A stretch of 51,226 bases of DNA. Source: an uncultured Lachnospiraceae bacterium. Lineage in GTDB: Bacteria; Bacillota; Clostridia; Lachnospirales; Lachnospiraceae. Location of the stretch: positions 1 to 51,226 of the forward strand of contig CANSUS010000024.1 in assembly GCA_947650155.1 (NCBI GenBank). Reading direction: 5' to 3'. Below the pieces are notes generated by a model. It ran no database searches and was not told the origin of the DNA. It saw only the letters and a program-made list of their open reading frames with translations. Made by a program: the position numbers and the translations under genes. This document shows positions 42,267 to 51,215 of this stretch, piece after piece. How positions within the stretch are numbered: position 1 is the first letter of the stretch; each line of letters opens with the position of its first letter.

Positions 42267-43784
42267 ATGAAACGAAAAGTGATCGCTGCTCTTTTGGCAG
42301 CAACTATGGTATTTGGCGCAGTAGGATGCGGCGGCAAAAGTGCGGATCAGGGCAGCACGCCTGAAACAACAAACAACGCAGCCGGTAATGAAGCCGGTAC
42401 AACCGAAAACAATGATAATGCAGCGGATACAGGCAGCGAAGAGGCAGGCAGCGAAGAGGCAGGCAGCGAAGAAGCAGCAGGCGAGGACGGATATACGGTA
42501 CAGATCGATCCGGCAACCGGAGAACCTTACGATCTTGGCGGTATGGAGGTCATTATTGCAGACTGGTGGTCTTCAGATGCGGAAGAAGAAGAGGAAGAGT
42601 TAAGCGCTTATGATGAGGCACATGACGCTTATATCGAATGGGTGCAGGAAACTTATAACTTTACGATTAAAGGGCAGGCAGTTACAAGCTGGGAGGATGT
42701 TCCGGAAAATTTTGTAAATTATGCTACCAGTGGAGGAGATGAGAATTATCTTTTTGTTCTGTATCCGGGAAGCGCAACTATGTCAGCAATGAACAGTGGT
42801 CTGATGTATGACCTGGCAAAACTGGACTGTCTTGATTTTTCGGATGACAAATGGCTGGATGTTGTGACGGATGTTATGAGTGAGGGAGACTCTGTTTATG
42901 GTATGAGAGCGGATATTCACGAGCCGTCTGCAGGTATATACTTTAATAAAAGATTGTTAGAGGAAGCAGGAGTAGATCCGGACGAACTTTATGAACTTCA
43001 GAGAAATAAAGAATGGACATGGGATAAGTTTGAAGAACTGTGCAAGCAGGTTCAGGCAGACACGGATAATGACGGTGTAATTGACAGATATGCAATGGCA
43101 AACTTTACCTCCCGTTTCTACCCGGCAGCCGTATATTCTAACGGCGGACAGTTCATCGGAAGAGATGAAAACGGAGTTTATTATAACGATCTGGAGTCGG
43201 ATGCAACAATGGAAGCATTGAACTGGGCGCTTGATATGCTGGATAAATATGAGATGGTATATCCGGCTGATGCAGAATGGGATTATTGCTTTACTGCTTT
43301 TAAAAATGGCGAAGCAGTGTTTGAAGTAGGTGAAGTATATCAGGCGGGTTCGGATTTCAGCGGAATGGAAGACGACTTTGGGTTCCTTTGTTTCCCGATG
43401 GGTCCGAGAGTAGACGGATACAGAAATTATTCTTCCGATAATATTTTTGTAATTCCTTCCTGCTATGATGACGAGAAAGCAAGAAAAATTGCAATCGCAT
43501 ATAACCTTTATACTTCTCCGGTTCCGGGATATGAGGATTATGAATCATGGCAGTATGATTACGATTTCTATTCCACCTTCCGTGATACAGAGGCAGTAGA
43601 AGAAACCCTCCCTCTTATGGTAGAGAGCGGAATGCCTCAGTACCAGAATGCCGTTACAGGAATTGATATGGGTCCGGACCTGTATTGGGAAATCAGCAAG
43701 GATAATACACCTGCACAGGCAGCGGAAGCAATCCGTAATACATGGCAGTCTTATCTTGATGAAAGAAACGGCCTGAATAAGTAA
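42267..43784 (+). CDS. ABC transporter solute-binding lipoprotein (pair 2)
   Basis: 505 residues from ATG 42267, six bases after AAAGGGAGG; the ATG at 42249 precedes that site and would spoil the signal. Lipoprotein signal with lipobox 'GAVGC', then an acidic, low-complexity linker containing a threefold GSEEA repeat, then a family 1 solute-binding domain ('MEVIIADWW', 'YGMRADIHEPSAGIYFNKRLLEEAG', 'WTWDKFEELCKQV'). Binds an oligosaccharide for one of the two permease pairs, most likely pair 2. A 110-bp A+T-rich gap with a small CTGTG/CACAG hairpin precedes it and a strong hairpin follows, as often seen for highly expressed binding proteins. Confidence 0.94.
   Translation: MKRKVIAALLAATMVFGAVGCGGKSADQGSTPETTNNAAGNEAGTTENNDNAADTGSEEAGSEEAGSEEAAGEDGYTVQIDPATGEPYDLGGMEVIIADWWSSDAEEEEEELSAYDEAHDAYIEWVQETYNFTIKGQAVTSWEDVPENFVNYATSGGDENYLFVLYPGSATMSAMNSGLMYDLAKLDCLDFSDDKWLDVVTDVMSEGDSVYGMRADIHEPSAGIYFNKRLLEEAGVDPDELYELQRNKEWTWDKFEELCKQVQADTDNDGVIDRYAMANFTSRFYPAAVYSNGGQFIGRDENGVYYNDLESDATMEALNWALDMLDKYEMVYPADAEWDYCFTAFKNGEAVFEVGEVYQAGSDFSGMEDDFGFLCFPMGPRVDGYRNYSSDNIFVIPSCYDDEKARKIAIAYNLYTSPVPGYEDYESWQYDYDFYSTFRDTEAVEETLPLMVESGMPQYQNAVTGIDMGPDLYWEISKDNTPAQAAEAIRNTWQSYLDERNGLNK
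42432..42476 (+). repeat. Three tandem 15-bp repeats in the lipoprotein linker
   Basis: The unit GGCAGCGAAGAGGCA occurs twice exactly and a third time with one change. It encodes GSEEA three times in the flexible linker after the lipidated Cys, so linker length may vary between strains. Confidence 0.85.
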
Positions 43785-43833
43785 GAAACAGGTTCGACAA
43801 TACTTTGACAGGTGATGCTAAGACTGTACCAGC

Positions 43834-43863
43834 GCGGGATAAGTGCCTTTGGCATTATCCCGC
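43834..43863 (+). other. Strong intercistronic hairpin after the solute-binding protein gene
   Basis: GCGGGATAA-g-TGCC pairs with GGCATTATCCCGC across a 3-nt loop: 13 pairs with one bulge. The following sequence is only moderately T-rich, so it may act as a partial terminator and 3' stabiliser, letting the binding protein be made in excess of DUF624 and the esterase. Confidence 0.7.
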
Positions 43864-43921
43864 ATTCTTATATTATTTTTATGGGAACAGGGGGAAGAGT
43901 GGGAGCGGAAAGGAGAAAAGA

Positions 43922-44599
43922 ATGGGACAGCTTTTCAGCATAGACGGCGGTCTTATGGGATTTTTATCCAAGGTATCGGATATTTGTATCATCGGCGTTT
44001 TGTGGATGATTTGTTGTCTGCCGGTGATTACAATCGGTGCATCCACAACGGCGGCATATTATACGATGGTAAAAGTAGTAAGAAGACAGATCGGTACGCT
44101 GCATAAAGAGTTTTTCAGGTCTTTTAAAAATAATTTCAGGGATTCGGCCCTGATCAATCTGATTTATCTTTTGTCAGGCGGGGTACTAATTTTTAATATT
44201 TACACCATGTATCATAACCTGGAAGTAAGCGATGCATATATGCCGTTCCAGATGCTTTTCTTGTATCTGGCATTGTTTTTTCTGGTCATTGCAGCAGGTC
44301 TTTATACGTATCCGGTATTGTCAAGATTTGAAATTGAAAAATGGAAGCTTGTGAAATTTTCTGTCATGATTTTGTTTCGTCATTTTCCGACTACTCTGAT
44401 TTTGTTAGTCATGTGGATACTGGCTATGGCAGGGGTATTGTACCTTCCGGTGGGAATTGTTTTTCTGCCCGGACTTTATCTGTATTTTTGCAGTTTTTTT
44501 ATGGAAAAGATTTTAAGAAAATATATGAGTGAAGAAATGTTGAAAAGATGGGATGGTGAAACAGAAAATCCCGAAAAGGCAGAAGAAAGAGAGGAGTAA
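43922..44599 (+). CDS. DUF624 (YesL-type) membrane protein
   Basis: 225 residues from ATG 43922, after AAAGGAG; longer in-frame reading would run through the hairpin. The family start 'GGLMGFLSKVSDICIIGVLWMICCLPVITIGASTTAAYYTM' is clear, with five to six hydrophobic segments. YesL-like proteins recur beside oligosaccharide binding proteins and permeases in Firmicutes (for example the rhamnogalacturonan yes operon), but their role is unknown; an accessory transporter subunit is likely. Confidence 0.9.
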   Translation: MGQLFSIDGGLMGFLSKVSDICIIGVLWMICCLPVITIGASTTAAYYTMVKVVRRQIGTLHKEFFRSFKNNFRDSALINLIYLLSGGVLIFNIYTMYHNLEVSDAYMPFQMLFLYLALFFLVIAAGLYTYPVLSRFEIEKWKLVKFSVMILFRHFPTTLILLVMWILAMAGVLYLPVGIVFLPGLYLYFCSFFMEKILRKYMSEEMLKRWDGETENPEKAEEREE

Positions 44600-44602
44600 A
44601 AT

Positions 44603-46309
44603 ATGAGAGGACCAACAGCACCAAAAGATCCTGAAAAAATGCGTCCTTTTTTTTATATTATGAGAGGAAAAGAAGTTTTCGGGCTGAAACAGCCGGACGG
44701 GCGGGGAATTCAGTTTATTTATGAAGACGGAGGACGGCTGATCAACAGTGCACAGATTGTAGGAAATATTACAGATACAAGTATGCTGGATCTGTTAAAG
44801 GATACGGAAGGGTTCCGAAGTCTTGTACATAGTATAGGAGTCAGTGTAGAGACAAAAGATCCGGAGGAAAAAGTGGATTTTGTGTTTCAGATGTATGGAA
44901 AAGAGACGACGGAGGAGAGTACCACAATCAGGCACACCCTTAATGGAAACGGTGTGGAGGAAAGAATTCTGTTAGATGAAATCGCCTGGTCTTTTTATGA
45001 CAGGGAGCCGGGGCAGATCCGATTTGAGTTTGAAAAACCGGAGATTCTTGGTGTGGCAAATGTAAGGTTTTTTTTAAGGGACGGATTTCATGCGCCACAG
45101 CCGGAAGAAGAGGAAAAAATTGATTTTGAATCGGAAGATTACAGACGGATGATTTCCCGTTCCCTGATGTCTGCAGGCAGCACCGCAAGAGTGCGGAAAG
45201 CCATAGAAAAAGCAAAAAAGGGAGACGAGGTAACCATTGCCTATATTGGAGGATCCATTACACAGGGTGCAGGCGCAGCGCCGATCCATCATGAATGTTA
45301 TGCTTATAAATCGTATCAGGCATTTTCACGGTTATTCGGAAAAAACGGGAATGTACATTATATCAAGGCAGGAGTCGGAGGAACGCCTTCCGAACTGGGA
45401 ATGATCCGTTTTGAAAGGGATATTCTGCGTGACCATAGTTTAGAACCGGATATTGTTGTGATTGAGTTTGCGGTGAATGATGAGGGAGATGAAACAAAGG
45501 GCATCTGTTATGAGAGTCTGGTAAGAAAGGTTTTAAGTCTTCCGGGGCAGCCGGCAGTGGTACTGTTATTTGCCGTATTTGCAAGCGACTGGAATCTGCA
45601 GGACCGGTTAAAGCCGGTAGGCTGCCATTATGACCTGCCGATGATAAGTATTATGGATGCGGTTACGCCGCAGTTTCGGTTAAAACCGGATACGGGGAGA
45701 GTACTTTCCAAAAATCAGTTTTTTTATGATATTTTTCATCCGAGTAACGTGGGACATACCATTATGGCAGACTGTCTGACTTATTTCTTTGAGCGGGCGG
45801 CGGAATATGGGAAAACGGAGGATATGACTGCGCAGCTGCTGCAGCAAAATCCGGTGATCGGAGGCGATTTTGAAAAGGTCCGGCTGCTTGACAGGAAAGA
45901 AAACCGGGAGGGAAAAGAAATCTGCTGCGGAAGTTTTAGATGGAAAGACGAAACACTGCAATGTGTGGAAATGGATGAGGATCTGACCGGAACGGCAGAA
46001 TTTCCTTATAACTGGATGTATCAGGGAAGCAGGGAGAAGAAGCAGCCTTATTTTGAAATGAAAATCTGCTGCAAAGCGCTGCTGTTGGTATTTAAGGATT
46101 CCGGTGATGCGCTGTTTGGAAAGGCAGACGTTTTTGTGGACGGAAAAAAGAAACTGACAGCCGATCCTCTTATAAACGGATGGGTACATGTAAATCCCGT
46201 CATACTGATTCAGGAAAAAGAAAGCAGCATGCATACGGTCCGGATCAGTATGGCAGAGGGAGAGGAAGAAAAGAACTTTACCATTTTAGGGTTTGGCTAT
46301 GTGGAATAA
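44603..46309 (+). CDS. SGNH/GDSL esterase, candidate xylan acetylesterase
   Basis: 568 residues, no signal peptide. Three parts: an N-terminal beta-rich domain (~1-190), an SGNH hydrolase domain (~208-405) with nucleophile Ser218 in 'YIGGSITQGAG', block II Gly in 'AGVGGTPS', block III Asn in 'EFAVNDE', and Asp376/His379 in 'DIFHPS', then a C-terminal beta-domain (~430-568). The presence in a xylan locus and the intact triad suggest removal of acetyl groups from imported xylo-oligosaccharides. Other acyl esters such as feruloyl are less likely for this fold. Starts three bases after the DUF624 stop. Confidence 0.87.
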   Translation: MRGPTAPKDPEKMRPFFYIMRGKEVFGLKQPDGRGIQFIYEDGGRLINSAQIVGNITDTSMLDLLKDTEGFRSLVHSIGVSVETKDPEEKVDFVFQMYGKETTEESTTIRHTLNGNGVEERILLDEIAWSFYDREPGQIRFEFEKPEILGVANVRFFLRDGFHAPQPEEEEKIDFESEDYRRMISRSLMSAGSTARVRKAIEKAKKGDEVTIAYIGGSITQGAGAAPIHHECYAYKSYQAFSRLFGKNGNVHYIKAGVGGTPSELGMIRFERDILRDHSLEPDIVVIEFAVNDEGDETKGICYESLVRKVLSLPGQPAVVLLFAVFASDWNLQDRLKPVGCHYDLPMISIMDAVTPQFRLKPDTGRVLSKNQFFYDIFHPSNVGHTIMADCLTYFFERAAEYGKTEDMTAQLLQQNPVIGGDFEKVRLLDRKENREGKEICCGSFRWKDETLQCVEMDEDLTGTAEFPYNWMYQGSREKKQPYFEMKICCKALLLVFKDSGDALFGKADVFVDGKKKLTADPLINGWVHVNPVILIQEKESSMHTVRISMAEGEEEKNFTILGFGYVE

Positions 46310-46338
46310 AAAAGAATGACTGAATCAGCAGTCATTCT
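46308..46338 (-). terminator. Terminator of the second AraC gene, overlapping both convergent genes
   Basis: A 10-bp stem (46313-46322 with 46329-46338) has a 6-nt loop. Read on the minus strand it is followed by six T. The regulator's stop codon lies in the loop region, and the T run overlaps the stop codon of the esterase gene on the plus strand. Confidence 0.82.
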
Positions 46339-47272
46339 GCATTTGGGCATAGTAGCTTCGATATTCGGAAGGAGCACAGCCTTTGCTCTGTTTAAAGATC
46401 CGGTTAAAGGTGGTAAGACTGGAAAAACCTGACTGGAATGCAATGGAACTGATGGGTGTCTGATTGTCCAACAGCAGTTTTTCAGCTTCGGAAATCCGCA
46501 CACTGCGTAAATATTCCATAAAAGTCTGTCCGGTACATTCTTTGAAAATACGGGTAAAATAAAATTTGGAATAGCCGGCAACATCTGCAGCCTGTTCTAA
46601 GGAAATATCTTCTGCAAAATGGTGCTTGACATATTCAAATAATTTATCCAGACATTCGGACACATTTTGTCTGTCCAGAGCAATTTCTTCCAGATTGGCA
46701 TGATTCATGCAGCTGTTTCCGTAACAGGAAAAAAAGGACATCAGATCGGCGTAAACCTGCATTTCCCAAAGAGGGGACTGCTGCCAGTAATCTGTGGCAA
46801 GTTTTAAAATGAATCCGATCTCTTCTTCGTAAATGTCGGAGAAGGTATCATTATTGATAAAAACCGGACGGGTAAGAAGGGACATAATATAAGGAAAACC
46901 GGCAAGAGAGTGTAAAAAATCTATTTTGAATACATAAATAAATCGTGCGCCGCCTTTCTGGTCAAGATAAGAGTGCAGATTGCCAGAGGGAATCAGAAAA
47001 ATATCTCCTGGTTTCAATGTATAAGTAACGTTACCGACCATCATGGTAAATTCCTGATCTACAGGCGTAACGATTTCAAGTGCGCTATGGCAGTGAGTGC
47101 CATACCCCTTAGTTTGTGTATTATACCAAAAACGCAAAGGAGCATTTTTTAAAAAAGTAAGAGACTCGGTATAATCATTTTTGATAGCAAAACCACCTTC
47201 GCAATAGTCGGGCTGGTGCAGATAGGTCTGTTGTTCAGTTTCGTTCAAACGATAAAGATTTTCTGGGTTCAT
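46325..47272 (-). CDS. AraC family transcriptional regulator with cupin sensor domain
   Basis: 315 residues. The N-terminal cupin domain has 'KPGDIFLIPSGNLHSYLD' and ends in a helical linker. The C-terminal ~100 residues are the double helix-turn-helix ('ISLEQAADVAGYSKFYFTRIFKECTG', then 'PISSIAFQSGFSSLTTFNRIFKQSKG'). It faces away from unit 4 and abuts the end of unit 3. A good candidate for recognising the 21-bp spaced direct repeats, but so is the first AraC protein. Confidence 0.92.
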   Translation of the reverse strand: MNPENLYRLNETEQQTYLHQPDYCEGGFAIKNDYTESLTFLKNAPLRFWYNTQTKGYGTHCHSALEIVTPVDQEFTMMVGNVTYTLKPGDIFLIPSGNLHSYLDQKGGARFIYVFKIDFLHSLAGFPYIMSLLTRPVFINNDTFSDIYEEEIGFILKLATDYWQQSPLWEMQVYADLMSFFSCYGNSCMNHANLEEIALDRQNVSECLDKLFEYVKHHFAEDISLEQAADVAGYSKFYFTRIFKECTGQTFMEYLRSVRISEAEKLLLDNQTPISSIAFQSGFSSLTTFNRIFKQSKGCAPSEYRSYYAQMQNDC

Positions 47273-47295
47273 GTGTCTTACCTTCTTTCGGTTTT

Positions 47296-47324
47296 AGTAT
47301 AAATCAAAAAAAAGTTTGTGTCAA
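47296..47324 (-). promoter_or_regulatory. Promoter of the second AraC gene
   Basis: On the minus strand, a perfect TTGACA (47324-47319) and TATACT (47301-47296) are 17 bp apart, about 24 bp before the regulator start. Confidence 0.82.
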
Positions 47325-47356
47325 ATGAGTGAAGCGTGAAAAGTACTTCTAAAGCT

Positions 47357-47372
47357 CATGCCAATGGGCATG
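47357..47372 (+). promoter_or_regulatory. Short inverted repeat in the unit 4 leader
   Basis: CATGCC-aatg-GGCATG forms a 6-bp palindrome 30 bp before the GH43 start. It could be an operator or a small leader hairpin. No convincing plus-strand -35/-10 pair is seen nearby. Confidence 0.35.
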
Positions 47373-47402
47373 TATGCGGTATGACGGGAAGGTTGAGGAA
47401 AA

Positions 47403-48971
47403 ATGATGAGAGAACAAATCAATCCGATTATCAGATTGGATTATCCTGATCCGGATGTAATCCGTGTGGAGGATACTTATTATATGGTTACTACTACCAT
47501 GCATTTTATGCCTGGCTGTGAGATTCTGCGTTCCTATGATCTGGTTCATTGGGAGCATGCGTCCTATGTATATGACAGGCTGGACAGTACTTTGGGGCAG
47601 CGTCTTGAGGGAAACGCGCACATCTATGGAAAGGGAATGTGGGCGGCAAGCCTGCGTTATCACAGGGGAGTTTTTTATACCTGCTTTGTGGCAAATGATA
47701 CCGGAAAAACGTATTTATACCGGGCACAGGATATTCATGGACCGTGGAAAAAGCAATATATGGAAGGATTTTACCATGATGCGTCACTGTTGTTTGACGA
47801 GGAAAAGGTTTATATTGCTTTTGGCAATAAAGAAATTCGGATTCTGGAATTAAACGAAGATCTGAGTGGGCCGAAAGAGGGAGGGTTTGACCGCATTGTG
47901 GTAAGGGATGAGGGAAATTCTGTTTTGGGATATGAAGGAACCCACTTTTATAAAATAAACGGCAGATATTATCTGTTTTTTATCCATTCCCTGAAAGAGA
48001 GATGGCGGCGTGTGGAAGCATGCTTTGCAGCAGATACGCTGGAAGGTGAATTCAGGGGAGGAGATATTTTAAATGACGACAGGGGTTATTGTGACAGCGG
48101 AGCAGCCCAGGGAGGCATTGTGGATACACCGGACGGAAAGTGGTATGCCGTTCTTTTTCAGGATTACGGAGCGTCAGGGAGAATCCCTGTTTTAGTTCCG
48201 GCGGACTGGGAAGAAGGATATCCGGTATTTGGAAAAGAAGGGAAAATACCGGAGGCATTTGAAGTTCCGAAAGGAAGAGCGGGGTATACATACCGGTCAT
48301 TAACAGACAGTGATGATTTTAAATGTCGTGAAGGATTTATGAATGCGGCAGAGGACAGAAAGACCATATCGGAAGCTTTTGATACTTATGGATTTAAGAG
48401 CTGCTGGCAGATCAATCATGAGCCGGTACTGTCACTGATTCACAATGACTGTGAAAAAGGTCTTTTGGGGATTACCACCGGAAAACTCTGTGAGAATATT
48501 GTGCAGGCACAGAATATCTTTACCCAGAGAATGCATTTCCCTGAGTGCAGCGGAAGCGTCACCGTAGACGGTTCAGGGCTTTTGGAGGGGGACTATGCCG
48601 GCATCAGTGTGTTTGCCGGCTGTTACGGTTTTGTGGCATTAACGAAAAGAGAAGGGAAGTATTATGTGGTGATGAGAGAAAGATGTTTGGAAGAAGAAAG
48701 CAGGGAAATAGAACGGGTGTGCATTCCGGTGGAAATAAGTACAGTGCGGTTTATGGTCAGCACTGATTTTGACAGAATGAAGGATGAGGCCCGCTTTTAT
48801 TATAAAAGCGGCAGTGAATTTGTCAGAATTGGTCCTGAAAAAAAGCTGTATTTCAGGCTGGATCATTTTAGCGGCTGCCGCATTGGACTGTTTACTTATG
48901 CATCCAGGGAGATTGGAGGAACAGCGCAGTTTTCTGATTTTGTCTATGGATATGGTGCAGAAAACGGTTAG
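47403..48971 (+). CDS. GH43 beta-xylosidase/alpha-arabinofuranosidase
   Basis: 522 residues, no signal peptide, so cytoplasmic. The N-terminal propeller carries the catalytic trio Asp16 ('YPDPDVI'), Asp126 ('FYHDASLL') and Glu178 ('GYEGTHFYK'). The C-terminal ~200 residues form the beta-sandwich seen in two-domain GH43 xylosidases. Two ATGs (47403 and 47406) follow a weak GAGG site. Led by the divergent AraC gene and followed by a chemoreceptor gene. Activity on both xylosides and arabinosides is common in this group. Confidence 0.93.
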   Translation: MMREQINPIIRLDYPDPDVIRVEDTYYMVTTTMHFMPGCEILRSYDLVHWEHASYVYDRLDSTLGQRLEGNAHIYGKGMWAASLRYHRGVFYTCFVANDTGKTYLYRAQDIHGPWKKQYMEGFYHDASLLFDEEKVYIAFGNKEIRILELNEDLSGPKEGGFDRIVVRDEGNSVLGYEGTHFYKINGRYYLFFIHSLKERWRRVEACFAADTLEGEFRGGDILNDDRGYCDSGAAQGGIVDTPDGKWYAVLFQDYGASGRIPVLVPADWEEGYPVFGKEGKIPEAFEVPKGRAGYTYRSLTDSDDFKCREGFMNAAEDRKTISEAFDTYGFKSCWQINHEPVLSLIHNDCEKGLLGITTGKLCENIVQAQNIFTQRMHFPECSGSVTVDGSGLLEGDYAGISVFAGCYGFVALTKREGKYYVVMRERCLEEESREIERVCIPVEISTVRFMVSTDFDRMKDEARFYYKSGSEFVRIGPEKKLYFRLDHFSGCRIGLFTYASREIGGTAQFSDFVYGYGAENG

Positions 48972-49016
48972 TTTGTAGAAGTGGGCTTGAAAGAGGCCGT
49001 AGAATGGAGGATTATT

Positions 49017-51068
49017 ATGAAAAATACAAAAGTTTCTTATAAAATTACGATATTTATTATGGTGATGCAGGTTATTGTCTTTGCGGTCTTATATGCATTT
49101 GTAAGTCATACGATTACCCGGAATATACGGGAGAATACAATTAACAGTATGAAAACAATCGTAGAAGAGCGGTCGCAGATTATTGAAAACTATGTGCGTG
49201 AAACGGAAAGTTATCTTACGGCATATGGCAGGGCCGGTGAGATCAGTGCGCTTTTACAGAATCCGACAGAGGAAAAAGCAGTGGCGGATGCACAGAAATA
49301 TACAGAACGGTATAGTGGTGATATAGAGAATCTGGAAGGAATTTATGTCAGTGAATGGGATACCCATGTGCTTGCCCATACCAATCCGGCTGTGGTAGGA
49401 ATTACTACCAGAGAAGGGGCGTCTCTGGAAGCACTACAGGAATCCATGCTGGCAGCGGATGGAGTTTATAATGCAGGCTTTATTTTTTCTCCCGCCAGCG
49501 GAAAGCAGATTGTATCCATGTATCGGGCATGTTTGAATGAGAAAGGAGAACCGGTGGGATTAATTGGCGCCGGAATCTATATTTCCGGTTTAAAGGAAAC
49601 GCTTGACAGTCTGCCTACGGCGGGACTGTCCAATGCCAGGTACTGTCTGATCAATACGCAGACAGGGGAATATATTTTTCATGAGGATGAAGAGAAGCCC
49701 GGAAGTGTTGCAACGGAAAAGTTTGTAATTGATATTCTTGAAAAAATAAACAAAAATGGTCAGACAGGGCCGAGTACCGAGTATTTGGAATATACGCAGG
49801 ACGGAATAAGCAGCATTGCGGTATATCATTACATTGCAGACAGAAACTGGCTGTTTGTGCTGACGGATACGACCCGGGAAATTTTTGCTTCTGCTGCTGC
49901 CGCGGCAAAGCAGTTGCTTGTCATCTGTGCATTAATGCTTGTATTGCTGATTAGTATTACTTATTTTATTATTTCCATGTCCATGCGGCCGCTGTCTCCC
50001 ATTACGAAGATGCTGCGCAGGATTGCGGCTTGTGATATCAGTAATGCGGAGGGAATAAAAAAATATACAGGCAGAAGGGATGACATTGGAGAGATGGCAA
50101 ATGCTTCGGACAGTGTGCTCAAATCTCTGAACAGCATTATCAGTACATTAAAAACATGTTCTGCAAACCTGAATCAAAAGGCCGTTTCACTGCGTGGTGC
50201 GTCCGCGAATCTGGTGGACTGTACCAATGATAATATTTCTACTACTCAGGAATTTTCAGCCAGCCAGGCGGAAGTCAATGATACGATAGAGGAAATCAAT
50301 GAAGAGATAGGCAGTATGCACCATTCTATCAACGAAGTGGTAATAAGCCTGCAAAACAGCGCGAAGGCAAGTAATATGATGATGGACAGTGCAGGACAGA
50401 TGAAGGCAAGCGCGCATACTGCCCTGCAGAATACGAAAAAAAGGCTGGAGGAAACAAGGGTTTCGGCAAAAGAAGCATTAGAGAGCCTGAACAATCTCTC
50501 CCAGATTAACGAGATGGCGGTGGGAATTCTGGAAATAGCAAATCAGACGAATCTGTTATCCATCAATGCTTCCATAGAAGCGGCAAGATCCGGTGAAATG
50601 GGGCGCGGATTTGCGGTAGTTGCCGAAGAAATCGGTAAACTTGCGGAAACTTCCAAGGAGACGGCGGCACATATCAGAGAGTTGTGCGAGTCTTCCAATG
50701 GCAGTATCAGAGCAGTCAATCATTGTGTAGGGGAGATCATACAGTATATGGAGACTGATATATTGGATAACTTTGATGATTTTGCGGAAAAATCCAATCA
50801 TTACAGTGAATCGGCGGAAGGAATCGAGCAGGATATCAGGAAATTAGGTGTTTTTACGGATGGACTGAAAACATCTGTGGCACAGATTTATGAAAATGTG
50901 ATGAATGTAAAGGAAATTTCGGAGCAAAACAGCGCCGCCATAGAAGATATTGTAAGAAAGAGTGAAAGTACGGCGGGAACAGCCGGTGAAATTTTGGAAT
51001 ATGCGGAAGAAAATACGCAGATGGCGGACAGTCTTTTAGAGATTGTTGATGAATTTACATTAAAGTAG
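49017..51068 (+). CDS. Methyl-accepting chemotaxis protein with Cache sensor
   Basis: 683 residues from ATG 49017 (TGGAGG six bases upstream). TM1 at ~10-30, an extracellular double-Cache-like sensor at ~35-290 ('GIYVSEWDTHVLAHTNP', 'GLIGAGIYISGLKETL'), TM2 at ~293-318, HAMP to ~375, then the signalling coiled coil with hairpin tip at ~506-546 ('[20 protein letters not shown]'). Cache domains bind small molecules. In the same unit as a GH43, so xylose, arabinose or short oligosaccharides are plausible ligands. This is inference from context. Confidence 0.93.
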   Translation: MKNTKVSYKITIFIMVMQVIVFAVLYAFVSHTITRNIRENTINSMKTIVEERSQIIENYVRETESYLTAYGRAGEISALLQNPTEEKAVADAQKYTERYSGDIENLEGIYVSEWDTHVLAHTNPAVVGITTREGASLEALQESMLAADGVYNAGFIFSPASGKQIVSMYRACLNEKGEPVGLIGAGIYISGLKETLDSLPTAGLSNARYCLINTQTGEYIFHEDEEKPGSVATEKFVIDILEKINKNGQTGPSTEYLEYTQDGISSIAVYHYIADRNWLFVLTDTTREIFASAAAAAKQLLVICALMLVLLISITYFIISMSMRPLSPITKMLRRIAACDISNAEGIKKYTGRRDDIGEMANASDSVLKSLNSIISTLKTCSANLNQKAVSLRGASANLVDCTNDNISTTQEFSASQAEVNDTIEEINEEIGSMHHSINEVVISLQNSAKASNMMMDSAGQMKASAHTALQNTKKRLEETRVSAKEALESLNNLSQINEMAVGILEIANQTNLLSINASIEAARSGEMGRGFAVVAEEIGKLAETSKETAAHIRELCESSNGSIRAVNHCVGEIIQYMETDILDNFDDFAEKSNHYSESAEGIEQDIRKLGVFTDGLKTSVAQIYENVMNVKEISEQNSAAIEDIVRKSESTAGTAGEILEYAEENTQMADSLLEIVDEFTLK

Positions 51069-51128
51069 ACGTTGGGGATAAGGAAAGCCAAAAAACTTTG
51101 CCGGCAATCCTGGAGGAACAGCAGACGG

Positions 51129-51176
51129 ATACCGTAAAGAAAAGAGAATGGATTCTTTTTTCTTTACGGTATTTTT
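51129..51176 (+). terminator. Terminator of xylan unit 4
   Basis: A 21-bp stem with one G-U pair (51129-51149 with 51152-51172) and a 2-nt gap at the tip is followed by a T run. It closes the GH43-chemoreceptor unit. Confidence 0.92.
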
Positions 51177-51186
51177 GTGTCACAGA

Positions 51187-51215
51187 CAAAAATAAACCCC
51201 CTGCTATGCAGGGGG
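51187..51215 (-). terminator. Terminator for a minus-strand gene beyond the window
   Basis: CCCCCTGC-tat-GCAGGGGG (51197-51204 with 51208-51215). Read on the minus strand the stem is followed by TTTATTTTTG, so a convergent gene probably ends just right of the window. Confidence 0.75.

Noticed and set aside
42432-42476. Tandem repeats as a CRISPR or regulatory array
   Set aside because: Only three 15-bp units without spacers, in frame and encoding a flexible linker.
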